Notes: generated by a model from the letters alone, not told the origin. 38,693 nucleotides of DNA from Lentzea aerocolonigenes (GCF_000955955.1 NZ_JYJG01000244.1:1-38693); one strand, 5' to 3'; counted from the first letter of the stretch, positions 19,413-28,752 are shown. Made by a program: numbers and translations.

Positions 19413-19519
19413 GGGCCGTCAGTTTACGGTACGGCAGCGTCTCGTTAGTCGGTCGTGCAACCCCAAATGTGTGAGGTGCGTTTCCTGCCCATGATCGACG
19501 AACCACTGGGAGGACGTAC

Positions 19520-19873
19520 ATGAGATTCGTACTGGGGATGCTGCTCTCCGCGGCCGCGCTGGTCGCGGGATCCGGTGTGGCACTGGCAGATGTGCCGTTG
19601 CCGCCGTACCCGACGGTGACGACGTGGGCCGACGTGAACGTCCGCACCTGTGAGGCCACGTCCTGCCCGATCGCGTGGACGCTTCCGCCCGAGACCAGCA
19701 CCATCGGCATCTGCTGGACGCGTGGGGAGACCGTCCACGCCTACGGCATCTACAACAACATCTGGATCAAGGTGAGCTCGATGGACGGTGGCCGCTACAT
19801 GGCCAGCGCCATCTTCTTCAAGGGCAACGAACGCGCGAACCTGCCGTACGAGAACGACTGCGGCGGCCTCTAG
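19520..19873 (+). CDS. Small secreted protein with SH3-like fold
   Basis: A 117-residue exported protein. The signal peptide MRFVLGMLLSAAALVAGSGVALA is cut near residue 23. The mature part is about 94 residues with the pattern of bacterial SH3-like domains (ADVNVRTCEATSCPIAWTL, then GICWTRGETVHAYGIYNNIWIKVSS), with four Cys that could make two disulfides. Such proteins often bind peptidoglycan or act as secreted modulators. GGGAGGAC precedes ATG with the correct spacing. It lies divergent to the SGNH hydrolase gene across a 107-bp gap that contains no obvious operator. Confidence 0.75.
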   Translation: MRFVLGMLLSAAALVAGSGVALADVPLPPYPTVTTWADVNVRTCEATSCPIAWTLPPETSTIGICWTRGETVHAYGIYNNIWIKVSSMDGGRYMASAIFFKGNERANLPYENDCGGL

Positions 19874-19934
19874 GGGCACGGGGCGTGGCCGCCTGCGCAT
19901 GCACGGCGGCCACACCCCGAGTTACCGTCTGGGT

Positions 19935-20426
19935 GTGAGAGTCGTCGTGCTGTCCGACACCCACGCGCCGCGGTTCTGGAAGCGGTGCCCACCGGCCGTG
20001 GCCGCGCATCTGCGGTCCGCCGACCTGATCCTGCACGGCGGTGACGTGTGCGTCGCTCCTGTGCTGGACGAGCTGGCTGAGTACGCGCCCGTGGTCGCGG
20101 TGTGCGGCAACAACGACGGGCCCGACGTGGTGGCGTGGGGTGCGCCGGAGACGGTCGAGCTCGAGATCGAGGGGCTGCCGGTCGCGATGATCCACGACAG
20201 CGGTCAGAAGACCGGCCGGCTCGCTCGGATGCGCCGCCGGTTCCCGGCTTCCCGGCTCGTCGTGTTCGGGCACTCGCACATCCCGTGGGACGAGGAGCAG
20301 GACGGGTTCCGCGTCTTCAACCCCGGTTCGCCCACGGACAAGCGTCGTCAGCCGCAGGGCACGATCGGGCTGCTGGACGTTGTGGACGGTGTCCTGCTGG
20401 ACGCGCGGATCGTGCCGGTCTCCTGA
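19935..20426 (+). CDS. Metallophosphoesterase, YfcE/MJ0936-like
   Basis: A 163-residue calcineurin-like phosphoesterase with two-metal active site. All motifs are seen: LSDTH near residue 7, LHGGDVC, CGNNDG, MIHDSG and FGHSHIP. The length matches the YfcE family of single-domain phosphodiesterases, which hydrolyse artificial phosphodiesters in vitro and have unclear natural substrates. I chose GTG 19935 since it starts the first strand (VRVVVLSDTH); upstream codons in frame belong to the preceding SH3-like gene end and a gap. Its 3' end overlaps the convergent hydrolase gene by 79 bp. Confidence 0.86.
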   Translation: MRVVVLSDTHAPRFWKRCPPAVAAHLRSADLILHGGDVCVAPVLDELAEYAPVVAVCGNNDGPDVVAWGAPETVELEIEGLPVAMIHDSGQKTGRLARMRRRFPASRLVVFGHSHIPWDEEQDGFRVFNPGSPTDKRRQPQGTIGLLDVVDGVLLDARIVPVS

Positions 20427-21148
20427 GCCCATTCAGCGAGTCGCGGCCCCAGCAGCTCGTAGACCAGCGGGTCGAAACCCATGCCGGTGTGCGTGCTGTG
20501 CACCTCGACGCACTCGGCGTACGGGTCCTGGCACAGCTGCCACGGCACGATGGCGTCCACTTTGGAGAAGACCGAGATCGCGGGTACCCGCAACGGTTCG
20601 GCGAGCGTCTTCACGTGCTCGTCGAAGCACGGTCCCCGCATGCAGTCGTCGTCGAGCAGCCCCGGCACTCCGGCGGCGGCGAGCCGGGTGAGGAACCGGG
20701 CGATGCGCATGACGTTGGGGTGCGCGCCCATCGGGTCGAGCACCGGACTGCCCAGCATCACCAGGCCGTGCACGAGCTCGGGATGCCGGGCGGCGGCGAG
20801 GCGCGCGATGCCGCCGCCACGGCTCTGGCCGAGCAGCACCACCGGACGACCGGTGCGCTCGACGTGCTTCTCGGTGGTGCGCAAGACCTTTGCCAGCAGT
20901 TCCGCGGTGCAGCCGACGGTGAACCCGACACCGGCGGCGGCCGGCCGGTAGCCGCGTGCCCGCAGCCACGAGGCGGCCGGTGACAGACTCATCTCGCCCG
21001 CGCCGAAGCCCGGCACGAGCACGACGCCCAGACCGTTGCCCTGTCCCGGATCGGCGGTTCGCCACACCGGATGACGCAGCAGCCTCGGCACGTCCCACAA
21101 CGCCCTGACCACGCTTTCGCGTGCAGTGGATCGCAGCCCGTCGAACAT
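20348..21148 (-). CDS. Alpha/beta hydrolase
   Basis: A 266-residue cytoplasmic alpha/beta hydrolase. It has the strand VVLVPGFGAGE, the nucleophile elbow LLGQSRGGG with Ser at about 114, the acid in FSKVDAIVPW and the His in VHSTHTGMG. This resembles triacylglycerol-lipase-like proteins of actinomycetes. The last 19 residues (RASSRTPSTTSSSPIVPCG) are low-complexity, unlike the rest, and lie wholly within the antisense strand of the metallophosphoesterase gene, so the tail may be a late extension gained when an original stop was lost. The start codon is ATG; the 5' gap to the next gene is 27 bp, so it may be read together with the GH97-GH105 operon. Confidence 0.82.
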   Translation of the reverse strand: MFDGLRSTARESVVRALWDVPRLLRHPVWRTADPGQGNGLGVVLVPGFGAGEMSLSPAASWLRARGYRPAAAGVGFTVGCTAELLAKVLRTTEKHVERTGRPVVLLGQSRGGGIARLAAARHPELVHGLVMLGSPVLDPMGAHPNVMRIARFLTRLAAAGVPGLLDDDCMRGPCFDEHVKTLAEPLRVPAISVFSKVDAIVPWQLCQDPYAECVEVHSTHTGMGFDPLVYELLGPRLAEWAQETGTIRASSRTPSTTSSSPIVPCG

Positions 21149-21175
21149 GCCATTGGTTTGCCAACTATTCAGGCG

Positions 21176-22630
21176 CTAAACCATCTCCTCGTTCATCAGC
21201 AGGAACGCACCCAGGCCGTGGAAGTCGTTCACCGCACGGGGCCGGCGCAGGTAGTAGGCTTCGTCGCCCACGCTGGTGCCGACGCTGATGTCAGTGATGG
21301 CGGTCCGTCCGTCAGACCCGATCGAGACGTTGCCGAGCACTCCCCGATAGCCGCGACGGGCGACCGGCAGGTACGACGGGCTCAGCACGTGTTGTTTGAC
21401 CGCCCGCGAGATCGTGTACGCGTACATGCTCGAACACGACGTCTCCAGCCAGTTGCCGGACACCTGCGGCTTGAGGGGAAGCTGGAACCACAGACCGCTC
21501 GCGTCCTGGAACCGCCGGTACCCGTCCGCGAGGTGCCGGACGATCTCCACGAGTGTGGCGCGGTCCGGGTGGTCGCGCGGCACGAGCCGCAGCACGTCCA
21601 CGGTGGCCATGCCGAACCAGCCGACCGCGCGGCACCAGACCTCTGGCGACTGTCCGGTCCGCTCGTTGTAGGCGTGCCGCAGCAGGCCTTCCGGGTTCTT
21701 CAGGTGCTGGTAGTACAGGGAGAGTTGGTGGGTGGCGGTGTCGACGTCGCCCGCACGCGCGAGGAACGGCTGAGCCATGAACACCCCGTCGGCCCAGAGT
21801 TGGCCGGTGAGTGCGACGTTGTGGATCAGGCCGCCGTCGGACGTGCGCGGGTAGGTGGCGATGCGGTCGCGGATGCGCTGGGCGGCCAGGCGGTAGCGTT
21901 GTTCGCCGGTCGCCTGGGCGAGGTCGAGGAAGATGTTGCCCGCCAGCATGCTGTCGAGGTCGTTGTACGGGTTGCCGGTGCTGCCGTCGGCCCGCACCCG
22001 CGCGTCGCCCCACGCCTTGAGGTAGTCGAGGTAACGGCCTGTGCGTTGGTGCACCAGGTACACGCTGTGCAGGAACAGCGTGTCGGTGTAGCCCAGGCCG
22101 AGCGAGGTCGCCGGACGGGTCGCGATCGCCGAGTCGACGACGGCCGTCGACCAGTCGCGCGGGCTCGGGGCGTTGATGGAGTTCACGACGGTCAGGGAGT
22201 CGAGGTTCGGGCCGCCCTCGGCCGTCGTGGCGGTGGCGCGGATCGTGTGGGTTCCTTGCGGCAGCTCGAGACTGAGTGTCCTGGTCGCCCACGTCGTCCA
22301 CGCGCCGGTGCTCTCGAACGAGACAGTGGCGGGCGTGCCGTCGACGGTGATCTCCAGCGGCCGGTCGGCTGTCGTTCCGTTGGCGTAGCGGAAGACCAGG
22401 TCGTGCGCAGCGGTGTGCGCGGTGTAGGCGGTGAACTCGACCGAGCTGCCGATCACGTTGTCGTAGTTGACGAAACCTGTTCCGGTGTAGCCGTCGTGGT
22501 TGGACTCGACGACTCCGCTTGTCCGTGCGGCGTGTTCGGCTTCGTAGATGGTGGTCGCGGCATTGGCCACCGGTGTGGCGAGGGCGGTCAGGGTGAGCGC
22601 GACCAGCCACACGGCTTTCTTGTCAGCCAA
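21176..22630 (-). CDS. Secreted unsaturated glucuronyl/galacturonyl hydrolase, GH105, with CBM35
   Basis: A 484-residue exported enzyme. Signal peptide to about residue 24; residues 25-150 are a CBM35-type domain (TTIYEAEHAA, GYTGTGFVNYDN, GTHTIRATATTAEGGPNLDSLTV), and 155-484 the (alpha/alpha)6 barrel of GH105/GH88. Barrel marks are NPYNDLDSMLAGN, QLWADGVFMAQPFLAR with catalytic Asp281, EVWCRAVGW and GNWLETSCSSM. Such enzymes hydrate unsaturated uronides left by polysaccharide lyases. TTG 22630 is used: AAGGGGAT stands before it, it begins the signal peptide, and it overlaps the stop of the upstream gene by 8 bp. It is the last gene of a three-gene coupled operon. Confidence 0.85.
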   Translation of the reverse strand: MADKKAVWLVALTLTALATPVANAATTIYEAEHAARTSGVVESNHDGYTGTGFVNYDNVIGSSVEFTAYTAHTAAHDLVFRYANGTTADRPLEITVDGTPATVSFESTGAWTTWATRTLSLELPQGTHTIRATATTAEGGPNLDSLTVVNSINAPSPRDWSTAVVDSAIATRPATSLGLGYTDTLFLHSVYLVHQRTGRYLDYLKAWGDARVRADGSTGNPYNDLDSMLAGNIFLDLAQATGEQRYRLAAQRIRDRIATYPRTSDGGLIHNVALTGQLWADGVFMAQPFLARAGDVDTATHQLSLYYQHLKNPEGLLRHAYNERTGQSPEVWCRAVGWFGMATVDVLRLVPRDHPDRATLVEIVRHLADGYRRFQDASGLWFQLPLKPQVSGNWLETSCSSMYAYTISRAVKQHVLSPSYLPVARRGYRGVLGNVSIGSDGRTAITDISVGTSVGDEAYYLRRPRAVNDFHGLGAFLLMNEEMV

Positions 22631-25505
22631 CGGGATCCCCTTCGGTCACCGAGATGCTCTTGAGCGACGCCTGTCCTGGCCGCCATCCGGTCGAGACCGC
22701 CACGTACCTGGCGGTTGTGGCCGGTCCGTAGGTCCTGCCGTCTGCGCTGTACGTGACGGTGTGCGGCGGCACGGGTCCTTCTGTCCACTTCAGACTGACC
22801 TTGGCGCGGCGCACCGCGCCGAGGTCGACGACCATCCGGCCGTTGCGCCCTGGAGTCCAGGCGGTCTGCGGCGAACCGTCGACCGCCGCGGCCGGATCGC
22901 TCATACCGGGTGGCAGGACCGAGTTCGGGAACGTGACGCGGCCGAGCGCGAGGTCGTTGAACGGAAATGCCTGCGCGCCGGGCATGGTCACCGTGCGTTC
23001 GGAGCGCCCGAGCACGATCGCCAGCGTGGCGCCGTCGCGATGGGTCAGGGTGAACCGGGCAGGGCCGCCGCGGAACGTGACCCGTCGTGCGTCGTGCACC
23101 ACGGCCGTGATGCCTGCTGGGATGCCTTGGGCGGTGAACCACGGCGCCTCGACCCTGGCGGTGGCGGCGGGCAGGGTGAGCGCGTACTCCGTGCCGTCGG
23201 ACGTGGTGACCTGGGTGCCCCGGTACAGCCGGGTGCCGCGCAGCCGGACCGTTCCGGTGACATCGGTGTCCGACAGGTTGAAGAGGCTGAGGAAGCCGTC
23301 CGCGGTGCTCGCCCGCACCCGGGGCGGGCATTCCGGTACCGGTTGCGACGAGATCGACCGCAGGTCGGCCCGCACATAACCCTCGACGACTCCCGGCGGC
23401 AGGATGATCGTGTCACCCTGCACCGTGATCGGCTCGGACGAGCGGGCGACGAACCCCGCCCGTCCGTCGACGTCGAGCCAGCCCGCCGTGCTGAGGTCCG
23501 GCCGCGGGTACTCGGCCACCGTCGTCCACGTGGTGCCGTCGTTCGACGTCTGGATCCGATACGCGCCCGCTGCCGCAGTCTCCCAGCGCAACCGCGCTCG
23601 GCCCACCTTCGTGGACGTGCCCAGGTCGACCGCGAGCCAGCTGTCCGCACGGCCGCGTTCGGCGCGTGCGACCGCCCAGCGCGTGGCCGGATCGCCGTCC
23701 GTGGCCTTGGCCGGTTCGTAGCCGGTGTCGAACGACGACGCCGTGGTCCGCACACCGCGTGAGCCGTCCACTTCGAAGTCGAACAACGAGTAGCCGTAGG
23801 TGGGATGCGGCCGCACCCCGACCATCCGGACGTGCCGTGCATTCACCGCCGGAAACGTCAGCTCGTCGACCCGGAACGCCTCGCGCGCCTTGACCACGAC
23901 CCTGCCCGCGGCACCCGTGTACGTGCGAGCACCCGTCAGTCCGGACATCCCGGCCATCGCGAGGTTGTGCACGTCCACCCGTCCAGGCCGGGGGAGGGCG
24001 CACACGACCGTGCCGGTCGGCAGGGTGGCGGTGCCGGCGAACCCGTCCGCGAACGCCAGCAGGCTCGCCGTGCCGTCAAAGCCGTCTCGAACCCCTTGGT
24101 ACACAACGACGTTGCGACCGGTGACAGCAGCGGACGGCAGCAGCATCGGCGTGGACCCGCTGATCTTGAACAGCCAGTCGTCGTGCGCGGGCTGCCACGC
24201 GAACTTCGTGAACCCCGGCTTGGTCACCGTGCCCGCCCACGCGGCGGCGGACTGGTGGGCCAGCAGACCGGGCTCGGCGCCGTGGTCGATCGCCAGCGCC
24301 GCCCGTGCGAAGAAGTCCGGCGCAGGAGCGACCGGCGGGCGCAGTTCGTGCAGGAGATAACTGATCGCGAGCTCCGCGCGGGCTTCCGGCTCGTACTTGG
24401 CCTCGCCGGAGAACTTCGCGAGCCGGTACTGCGGCGGATGTGCCTGGTAGGCGAGCAGCCGGGACGCCAGTGCCGCCTCGGCCCACGCGGCCATCGGGTC
24501 CCGCAGCACGGTCGAGCGGAACGCGAGCGGGATGACGTCGCGGCCGTACAGGTGCTCGCGGTCGTCGACCATCGGCATCAGCGGCTCACCGGCGTCGCTC
24601 ATCGTCGCGAGGATGGTGCGCCACAGCAGTTCCCCGTTGGGCTGCTTGATGAGCACCTCGGGCAGAGGACGACCCGCGAGCAGGAAGTGGATGGCGTTGC
24701 GGCCGGACGTGCGCCACAGTTCCGACTGGTAGTGCGGGCCGAACGAGCCGTGGTTCTCGACGATGAACGTGCCGTGGAGGTTGGCCGCGGTGTTGACCGA
24801 GATCGGCACACCGTCCACTGTGGATGGGTTGGCGAGGTCGGCTGCCGGCAGCCCGGCCTCGTTGCGGCTCCAGCGGCCGAACGCCTCGCGCCAGCCTGGT
24901 CCGTCGCCGTGCCAGGCGAGACCCGGTGCGAGCGACTGGGCGTAGACACCCATCTCCTCCAGCTTGGTGTCGCCGCGATAGCCGCCGGCCAGGCCGTTCG
25001 GGGTCCAACTGCCCGAACGCGGGTCGTTGCCGGTGCCGAGCGACGTCGTGTAGTCGGCCTGGCCACGCGCGATCGCCTCGACGTTCGAGCGGGTCGCCGC
25101 GTCCAGTTCGGTCCAGAGCAGGCGAGCGGCGAGCACGAAGTAGGACTGGAAAGTGGTGTCCCAGAACAGGGTTTTGCCCCACTCGGTGCCGCCGGCCAGC
25201 ACGTTGCTCGCGGCGTAGTGCTTGATCGTCGCGAGGGTGTGCTGACGCAGCACGTCTTTCTCGACGCCCGCCAGCGTCGCGTCGTAGGTGCCGCGCGTGA
25301 GCAGGACGGCGTTGCCGAGCACGACCGCGAACCCGAAGTCGGTGCGCCGGTACCGGCCCGCGACCGGGTCGTACTGCGTCTCGGCCCACCTCGTGTGCCG
25401 CAGCAGCACCTCGTAGTAGGTGTCCTTCACCTGAGCGAGCGCGATGCTCGGTGCGGCGGCCAGCAAACCCGTGGCGTACAGGAACTGCCTGCGGTTGATC
25501 AGCAC
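22623..25505 (-). CDS. Large exported protein with discoidin-like domains, catalytic family not recognised
   Basis: A 960-residue protein with a twin-arginine-type signal (NRRQFLYATGLLAAAPSIA). Residues 30-430 are rich in helix patterns with Trp/Tyr-heavy motifs (GTEWGKTLFWDTTFQSYFVLAARLLW, SVNTAANLHGTFIVENHGSFGPHY, where N251-H252 stand out) and resemble an alpha/alpha toroid such as in polysaccharide lyases. A beta region follows, then an F5/8 type C domain at about 550-670 (SSFDTGYEPAKATDGDPATRW) and a second discoidin-like domain at the C-terminus (DPAAAVDGSPQTAWTPGRN). I do not recognise the catalytic family. GTG 25505 overlaps the stop of the GH97 gene and the stop overlaps the GH105 start, so it is fixed between two glycan enzymes. 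Confidence 0.8.
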   Translation of the reverse strand: MLINRRQFLYATGLLAAAPSIALAQVKDTYYEVLLRHTRWAETQYDPVAGRYRRTDFGFAVVLGNAVLLTRGTYDATLAGVEKDVLRQHTLATIKHYAASNVLAGGTEWGKTLFWDTTFQSYFVLAARLLWTELDAATRSNVEAIARGQADYTTSLGTGNDPRSGSWTPNGLAGGYRGDTKLEEMGVYAQSLAPGLAWHGDGPGWREAFGRWSRNEAGLPAADLANPSTVDGVPISVNTAANLHGTFIVENHGSFGPHYQSELWRTSGRNAIHFLLAGRPLPEVLIKQPNGELLWRTILATMSDAGEPLMPMVDDREHLYGRDVIPLAFRSTVLRDPMAAWAEAALASRLLAYQAHPPQYRLAKFSGEAKYEPEARAELAISYLLHELRPPVAPAPDFFARAALAIDHGAEPGLLAHQSAAAWAGTVTKPGFTKFAWQPAHDDWLFKISGSTPMLLPSAAVTGRNVVVYQGVRDGFDGTASLLAFADGFAGTATLPTGTVVCALPRPGRVDVHNLAMAGMSGLTGARTYTGAAGRVVVKAREAFRVDELTFPAVNARHVRMVGVRPHPTYGYSLFDFEVDGSRGVRTTASSFDTGYEPAKATDGDPATRWAVARAERGRADSWLAVDLGTSTKVGRARLRWETAAAGAYRIQTSNDGTTWTTVAEYPRPDLSTAGWLDVDGRAGFVARSSEPITVQGDTIILPPGVVEGYVRADLRSISSQPVPECPPRVRASTADGFLSLFNLSDTDVTGTVRLRGTRLYRGTQVTTSDGTEYALTLPAATARVEAPWFTAQGIPAGITAVVHDARRVTFRGGPARFTLTHRDGATLAIVLGRSERTVTMPGAQAFPFNDLALGRVTFPNSVLPPGMSDPAAAVDGSPQTAWTPGRNGRMVVDLGAVRRAKVSLKWTEGPVPPHTVTYSADGRTYGPATTARYVAVSTGWRPGQASLKSISVTEGDPVG

Positions 25506-28039
25506 GTCAGCGCCGCCTCCGCCCAGTCCGCGTGGTCGAAGTTCCGACCGTCCCCGCCGTCGGTGACACGCAGGCTCAGCATCCGGACTCCCGTCACGTC
25601 CACGTCGATCGGCGCCGCCGCGCCCTTGCCATGCAGCACACCGCTGTCGTACAACGGTTTGTCGTCGCCGAACACCTGGAACGCCACCGAGCCCGGCTCC
25701 CTGGTCTCGTCGTCGAGGCCGATCCTCGCGCTGAACCGCGCGCAGTCGCGGCCGAGGTAGACCGAGACCTCGGACGGCGCGTGCACGCCGAGTCCCTTGG
25801 CATACGTGACACCACCGATGGACAGCGCCGTGCCATCGCCACCGGAGTTCTCGCCGTTGGAGCGGTCACGTTCGACCGGTCCCCACCCGTTGGTCTCGCT
25901 CATGAACGGCAGGTCGCTGACCCGCGCGCCATCAGCCGGGACCGGGGGAGGCACGAACGCCTTGACGGCCTGCTCCACGTGCACGCCTTGGCCGAAGGTC
26001 GCGACGATCGGCACGTCGACCGGCCCGGTCGGACCGTCGGCCGTGAGCTGCCAGCTGCCGTTGATCGACTCGCCCGGCGCGAGCTTGCGCCGCTGCACCG
26101 CCGGTCCGGTCACCGTCCAGCCCGTGGGCGCGATGGCGGTCAGCTCGACGTCACGGATTTCGGTGTCCCCGTTGGTGAACGTGCCGGACACGTCGACGGC
26201 CGAGCCGGGCGGGACGTCGGCGGAGGCTGGTGTGACGGTCAGCGTCGTCTTCGGGACCTGGCGGATCGGCTGGTCGCACGTCGGCCCGTTGCGGCAGATG
26301 ATCGCCGCGAACCCGCCGTTGCGCCGGACGGGAACGCTGAGGGTGTCGGTGTTGCGCAGGACCTGCCGGTCACGCACGACGTCGGCGCGGGTGGCCGGGT
26401 CGCGGACCGTCTCGACCAGCCACTGCCCGCCGCCGAGGAAACCGAGCTGTGCCTTGAGAGTGCGCTCGTCGGTGGCGATGCCGCCGACGAACCACCGGTC
26501 GCCGCTGCGCCGGGCGACGACGGCGTGCGTGTCCGGGTCGCCGTCGAGCAGCCGCGTCTCGTCCCAGACCGTCGGCAGCTGGTCGAGATAGCGCAGCGCT
26601 TGCGGATGCCGTTCGTACGCCTCGGGTTTGTCCGCGAAGTGCGTCCAGCCCGACTCGTACACGACCGGCAGTGCGGTCTCGTGCGCGATCGAGGCTTCCC
26701 TCGTCCCGACTTCCAGGGACACCGGCGTGTAGTCCATCGAGCCGGCGACGTTGCGGGTGAAGAACTGCACCGGGTTGTTGGCGGCGGGCGGCATGTTCTC
26801 GGCTCCGCGCACACCCTCCATCGTCATCACGTGCGGCCAGGTGCGGGCCAGGCCGTGCGGGATCGTGGAGCCGTGGAAGTTGACCATCAGCTGCAGATCG
26901 GCCGTCTTGCGCAGAACCGCGTCGTACCAACGGTAACGGTCCTGCGAGTCGGACTCCATGAAGTCGAGCTTCACGCCCTTCGCACCCCACTGCTTGATCC
27001 TGGGCAGCACGGTGTCGCGTTCCTGCGGCGTGTCGAGGTCGCTCCACCGCAGCCACAACAGGATGTCCACGCCCCGCGCGCGGGCGTACCGGATCAGCTC
27101 CGGCACCCACTGCGCGCTCCAGCCCTCGTCGACCAGCGCGTACTCCCAGCCGTTGCGCGCGGCGAAGTCCACGTACTGCTTCTGCCGCGCGAAATCACCC
27201 GGGCTGGAGTGCTCGCTCAGCCACGACCACGCGACCTTGCCCGGTTTGATCCACGACCTGTCGCTCAGCAGCGCGGGCGTCGCCAGGTCGTCGACCAGCG
27301 TGGACGTGCTGACGGTGGCCAGGTCGCCGACGATCGCCGTGCGCCACGGCGTGGTCCCGGTCGACTCGGCCCGCGCGTCGGCCAGCACGACCTGGAACCC
27401 GTTGCCGTTCTTGCGCAACCTGCTGCCGGAGTACCTGCCGTCCACATCGGACTCGGTGAGCAGCGCGAAGTCGCCACCGGTCTGGAAGAGCGACGGGTAG
27501 CCGAACTCACCGCTCGCCGCACCCGCCGTCGTGCGCACGCGGTTGGCCTCGTACCAGGCGTTGTAGGGGAGCAGCCACGCCTTCGAGTCGGCGGGGAGGA
27601 TGAACGACGACGCCTCCCCGGTGACGGTGGCGGCGTCCGGCAGCACGTAGCGGTAGGCGACACCGTCCGGAGCCGCGCGCACGACCAGGTCGAACGTTCC
27701 GGTGGAGTTGCGGAAGCCCAGCCGTGTCTCGGTCATCCGGGTGGAGCGGTGCAGCCGTTTGCCGGTCGACATCTCGTAGCGCTCGATGACAACGCGGTCA
27801 GAGCGCCCGGTGAACGTCAGGCCCTTCGTGAGGTCGGCGGTGGACGTCGTGAGGCCGACGGGAGCGGGCTGCAGGACGGTTCTGCCATGACGCAACACGG
27901 CCAGCGTCACGTTTCCGCTGCTCAAGGCAACTTTGGCGGTGACCTGGCCTGGTCCGGCGACGGTCCAGGCCGATGGTGCGGCAGTAGCGGGCACGGCGGG
28001 CAACAGCAGGGCGAGCACGATCGCGAGCAGTCGTGACAT
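25499..28039 (-). CDS. Secreted GH97 alpha-glycosidase with NEW3 and NPCBM domains
   Basis: An 846-residue exported enzyme, first of the coupled operon. Signal peptide MSRLLAIVLALLLPAVPATA. The GH97 N-terminal beta-sandwich spans about 25-270, the barrel 270-560 (PGKVAWSWLSE, YALVDEGWSAQW, GAKGVKLDFMESD with Asp359, MTMEGVRGAE, GSMDYTP) and the C-terminal all-beta domain to about 620. Then come a NEW3-type domain and an NPCBM-like domain at the end (ISGG-type GVTYAKGLGVHAPSE, FDHADWAEA). GH97 enzymes cleave alpha-glucosides or alpha-galactosides. The LDF context points to the retaining (alpha-galactosidase-like) branch, but I cannot settle it. ATG 28039 begins the signal peptide, with GGGAG nearby. 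Confidence 0.9.
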   Translation of the reverse strand: MSRLLAIVLALLLPAVPATAAPSAWTVAGPGQVTAKVALSSGNVTLAVLRHGRTVLQPAPVGLTTSTADLTKGLTFTGRSDRVVIERYEMSTGKRLHRSTRMTETRLGFRNSTGTFDLVVRAAPDGVAYRYVLPDAATVTGEASSFILPADSKAWLLPYNAWYEANRVRTTAGAASGEFGYPSLFQTGGDFALLTESDVDGRYSGSRLRKNGNGFQVVLADARAESTGTTPWRTAIVGDLATVSTSTLVDDLATPALLSDRSWIKPGKVAWSWLSEHSSPGDFARQKQYVDFAARNGWEYALVDEGWSAQWVPELIRYARARGVDILLWLRWSDLDTPQERDTVLPRIKQWGAKGVKLDFMESDSQDRYRWYDAVLRKTADLQLMVNFHGSTIPHGLARTWPHVMTMEGVRGAENMPPAANNPVQFFTRNVAGSMDYTPVSLEVGTREASIAHETALPVVYESGWTHFADKPEAYERHPQALRYLDQLPTVWDETRLLDGDPDTHAVVARRSGDRWFVGGIATDERTLKAQLGFLGGGQWLVETVRDPATRADVVRDRQVLRNTDTLSVPVRRNGGFAAIICRNGPTCDQPIRQVPKTTLTVTPASADVPPGSAVDVSGTFTNGDTEIRDVELTAIAPTGWTVTGPAVQRRKLAPGESINGSWQLTADGPTGPVDVPIVATFGQGVHVEQAVKAFVPPPVPADGARVSDLPFMSETNGWGPVERDRSNGENSGGDGTALSIGGVTYAKGLGVHAPSEVSVYLGRDCARFSARIGLDDETREPGSVAFQVFGDDKPLYDSGVLHGKGAAAPIDVDVTGVRMLSLRVTDGGDGRNFDHADWAEAALTC

Positions 28040-28100
28040 CGTTGTCAGCTCCCAGTGTGAGACCGCTCCCATGGTCTGAGGGCCGAGCGACGCCGGTCAA

Positions 28101-28122
28101 GGGGCTGATATTTATCAGTCCC
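28101..28122. promoter_or_regulatory. AT-rich palindrome upstream of the glycan operon
   Basis: CTGATA at 28105-28110 and TATCAG at 28113-28118 form a perfect inverted repeat with a 2-bp centre, extended by GGG at 28101-28103 and CCC at 28120-28122 with one mismatch. It lies 62 bp before the GH97 start and 20 bp after the stop of the next gene on the same strand. The AT core in GC-rich DNA fits an operator; a terminator for the upstream gene is the other reading, though no T tract follows. Confidence 0.55.
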
Positions 28123-28137
28123 GTTGCGGACATCCGG

Positions 28138-28752
28138 TCACATCACGACGATCTCGATCTCCGGGCCGAGCTTCGCGCCCTCCAGCAGCTCCAGGTCGTC
28201 GCCGCTCCAGAACTTGCCGGGGTCGTACCAGTTGGGCCGGCGCTTGGGCAGCAGTCCCATCTCCTCGTACGTCACGGCGACGATCTCGGCGCAGAAGGCG
28301 CTCTCCAGCGACGCATCACCCTTGGGACGCAACGGAACCCGCCCGCGCAGCCACCGCGAGGCGAGCTTCGCGGTCGAGGGGAACGGCGTGCCGTCCAGCC
28401 GCGCCACCGTCCTCAGCGCGGCGTCCTCCATCTCGCGCGTCACGGCGTGGTCGAGCTGCCGCAACCACGCCCGCTGCCCGTACTTGTCGTGCCACGTCAC
28501 CACCGCGTCACGCAGGTCGTGCAGCTGCGCGCCGCGCTGGTGCGTGCCGCTCCACATGTCCTTGAGCGACTTGCCGAGCTCGGCGTGCCACATCAGCGGC
28601 GGCAGGTCGTCGATGACGACGGCCATGCCCACGTGGTTGACCGGGCTGTTCGTCATGGCCTGGATGGCCCGGTCCGCGGGGCTGCGGCCGCGGAACACCC
28701 ACACGTCACCGGTGCGGGTCATCTCGACGGCTCGGTCCAGGGAAGTCGGCAT
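28138..28752 (-). CDS. Permuted NlpC/P60-like (YiiX-type) cysteine hydrolase
   Basis: A 204-residue cytoplasmic protein. The order of likely catalytic residues is His first, in NHVGMAV (His40), then Cys late, in SAFCAEIVAVTYEEMGLL (Cys154). This His-before-Cys order marks the circularly permuted NlpC/P60 or LRAT-like papain fold seen in YiiX proteins, which act on amide or ester bonds of lipids or cell-wall peptides. GDVWVFRG at 15-22 is the usual first strand. There is no signal peptide. Its start lies only 19 bp from the divergent small gene, with a shared promoter, so both are probably expressed from one site. Confidence 0.78.
   Translation of the reverse strand: MPTSLDRAVEMTRTGDVWVFRGRSPADRAIQAMTNSPVNHVGMAVVIDDLPPLMWHAELGKSLKDMWSGTHQRGAQLHDLRDAVVTWHDKYGQRAWLRQLDHAVTREMEDAALRTVARLDGTPFPSTAKLASRWLRGRVPLRPKGDASLESAFCAEIVAVTYEEMGLLPKRRPNWYDPGKFWSGDDLELLEGAKLGPEIEIVVM

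Noticed and set aside
25532..28036. 834-codon plus-strand frame opposite GH97
   Set aside because: Shadow frame; the minus strand has a full GH97 with signal peptide, domains and coupled neighbours.
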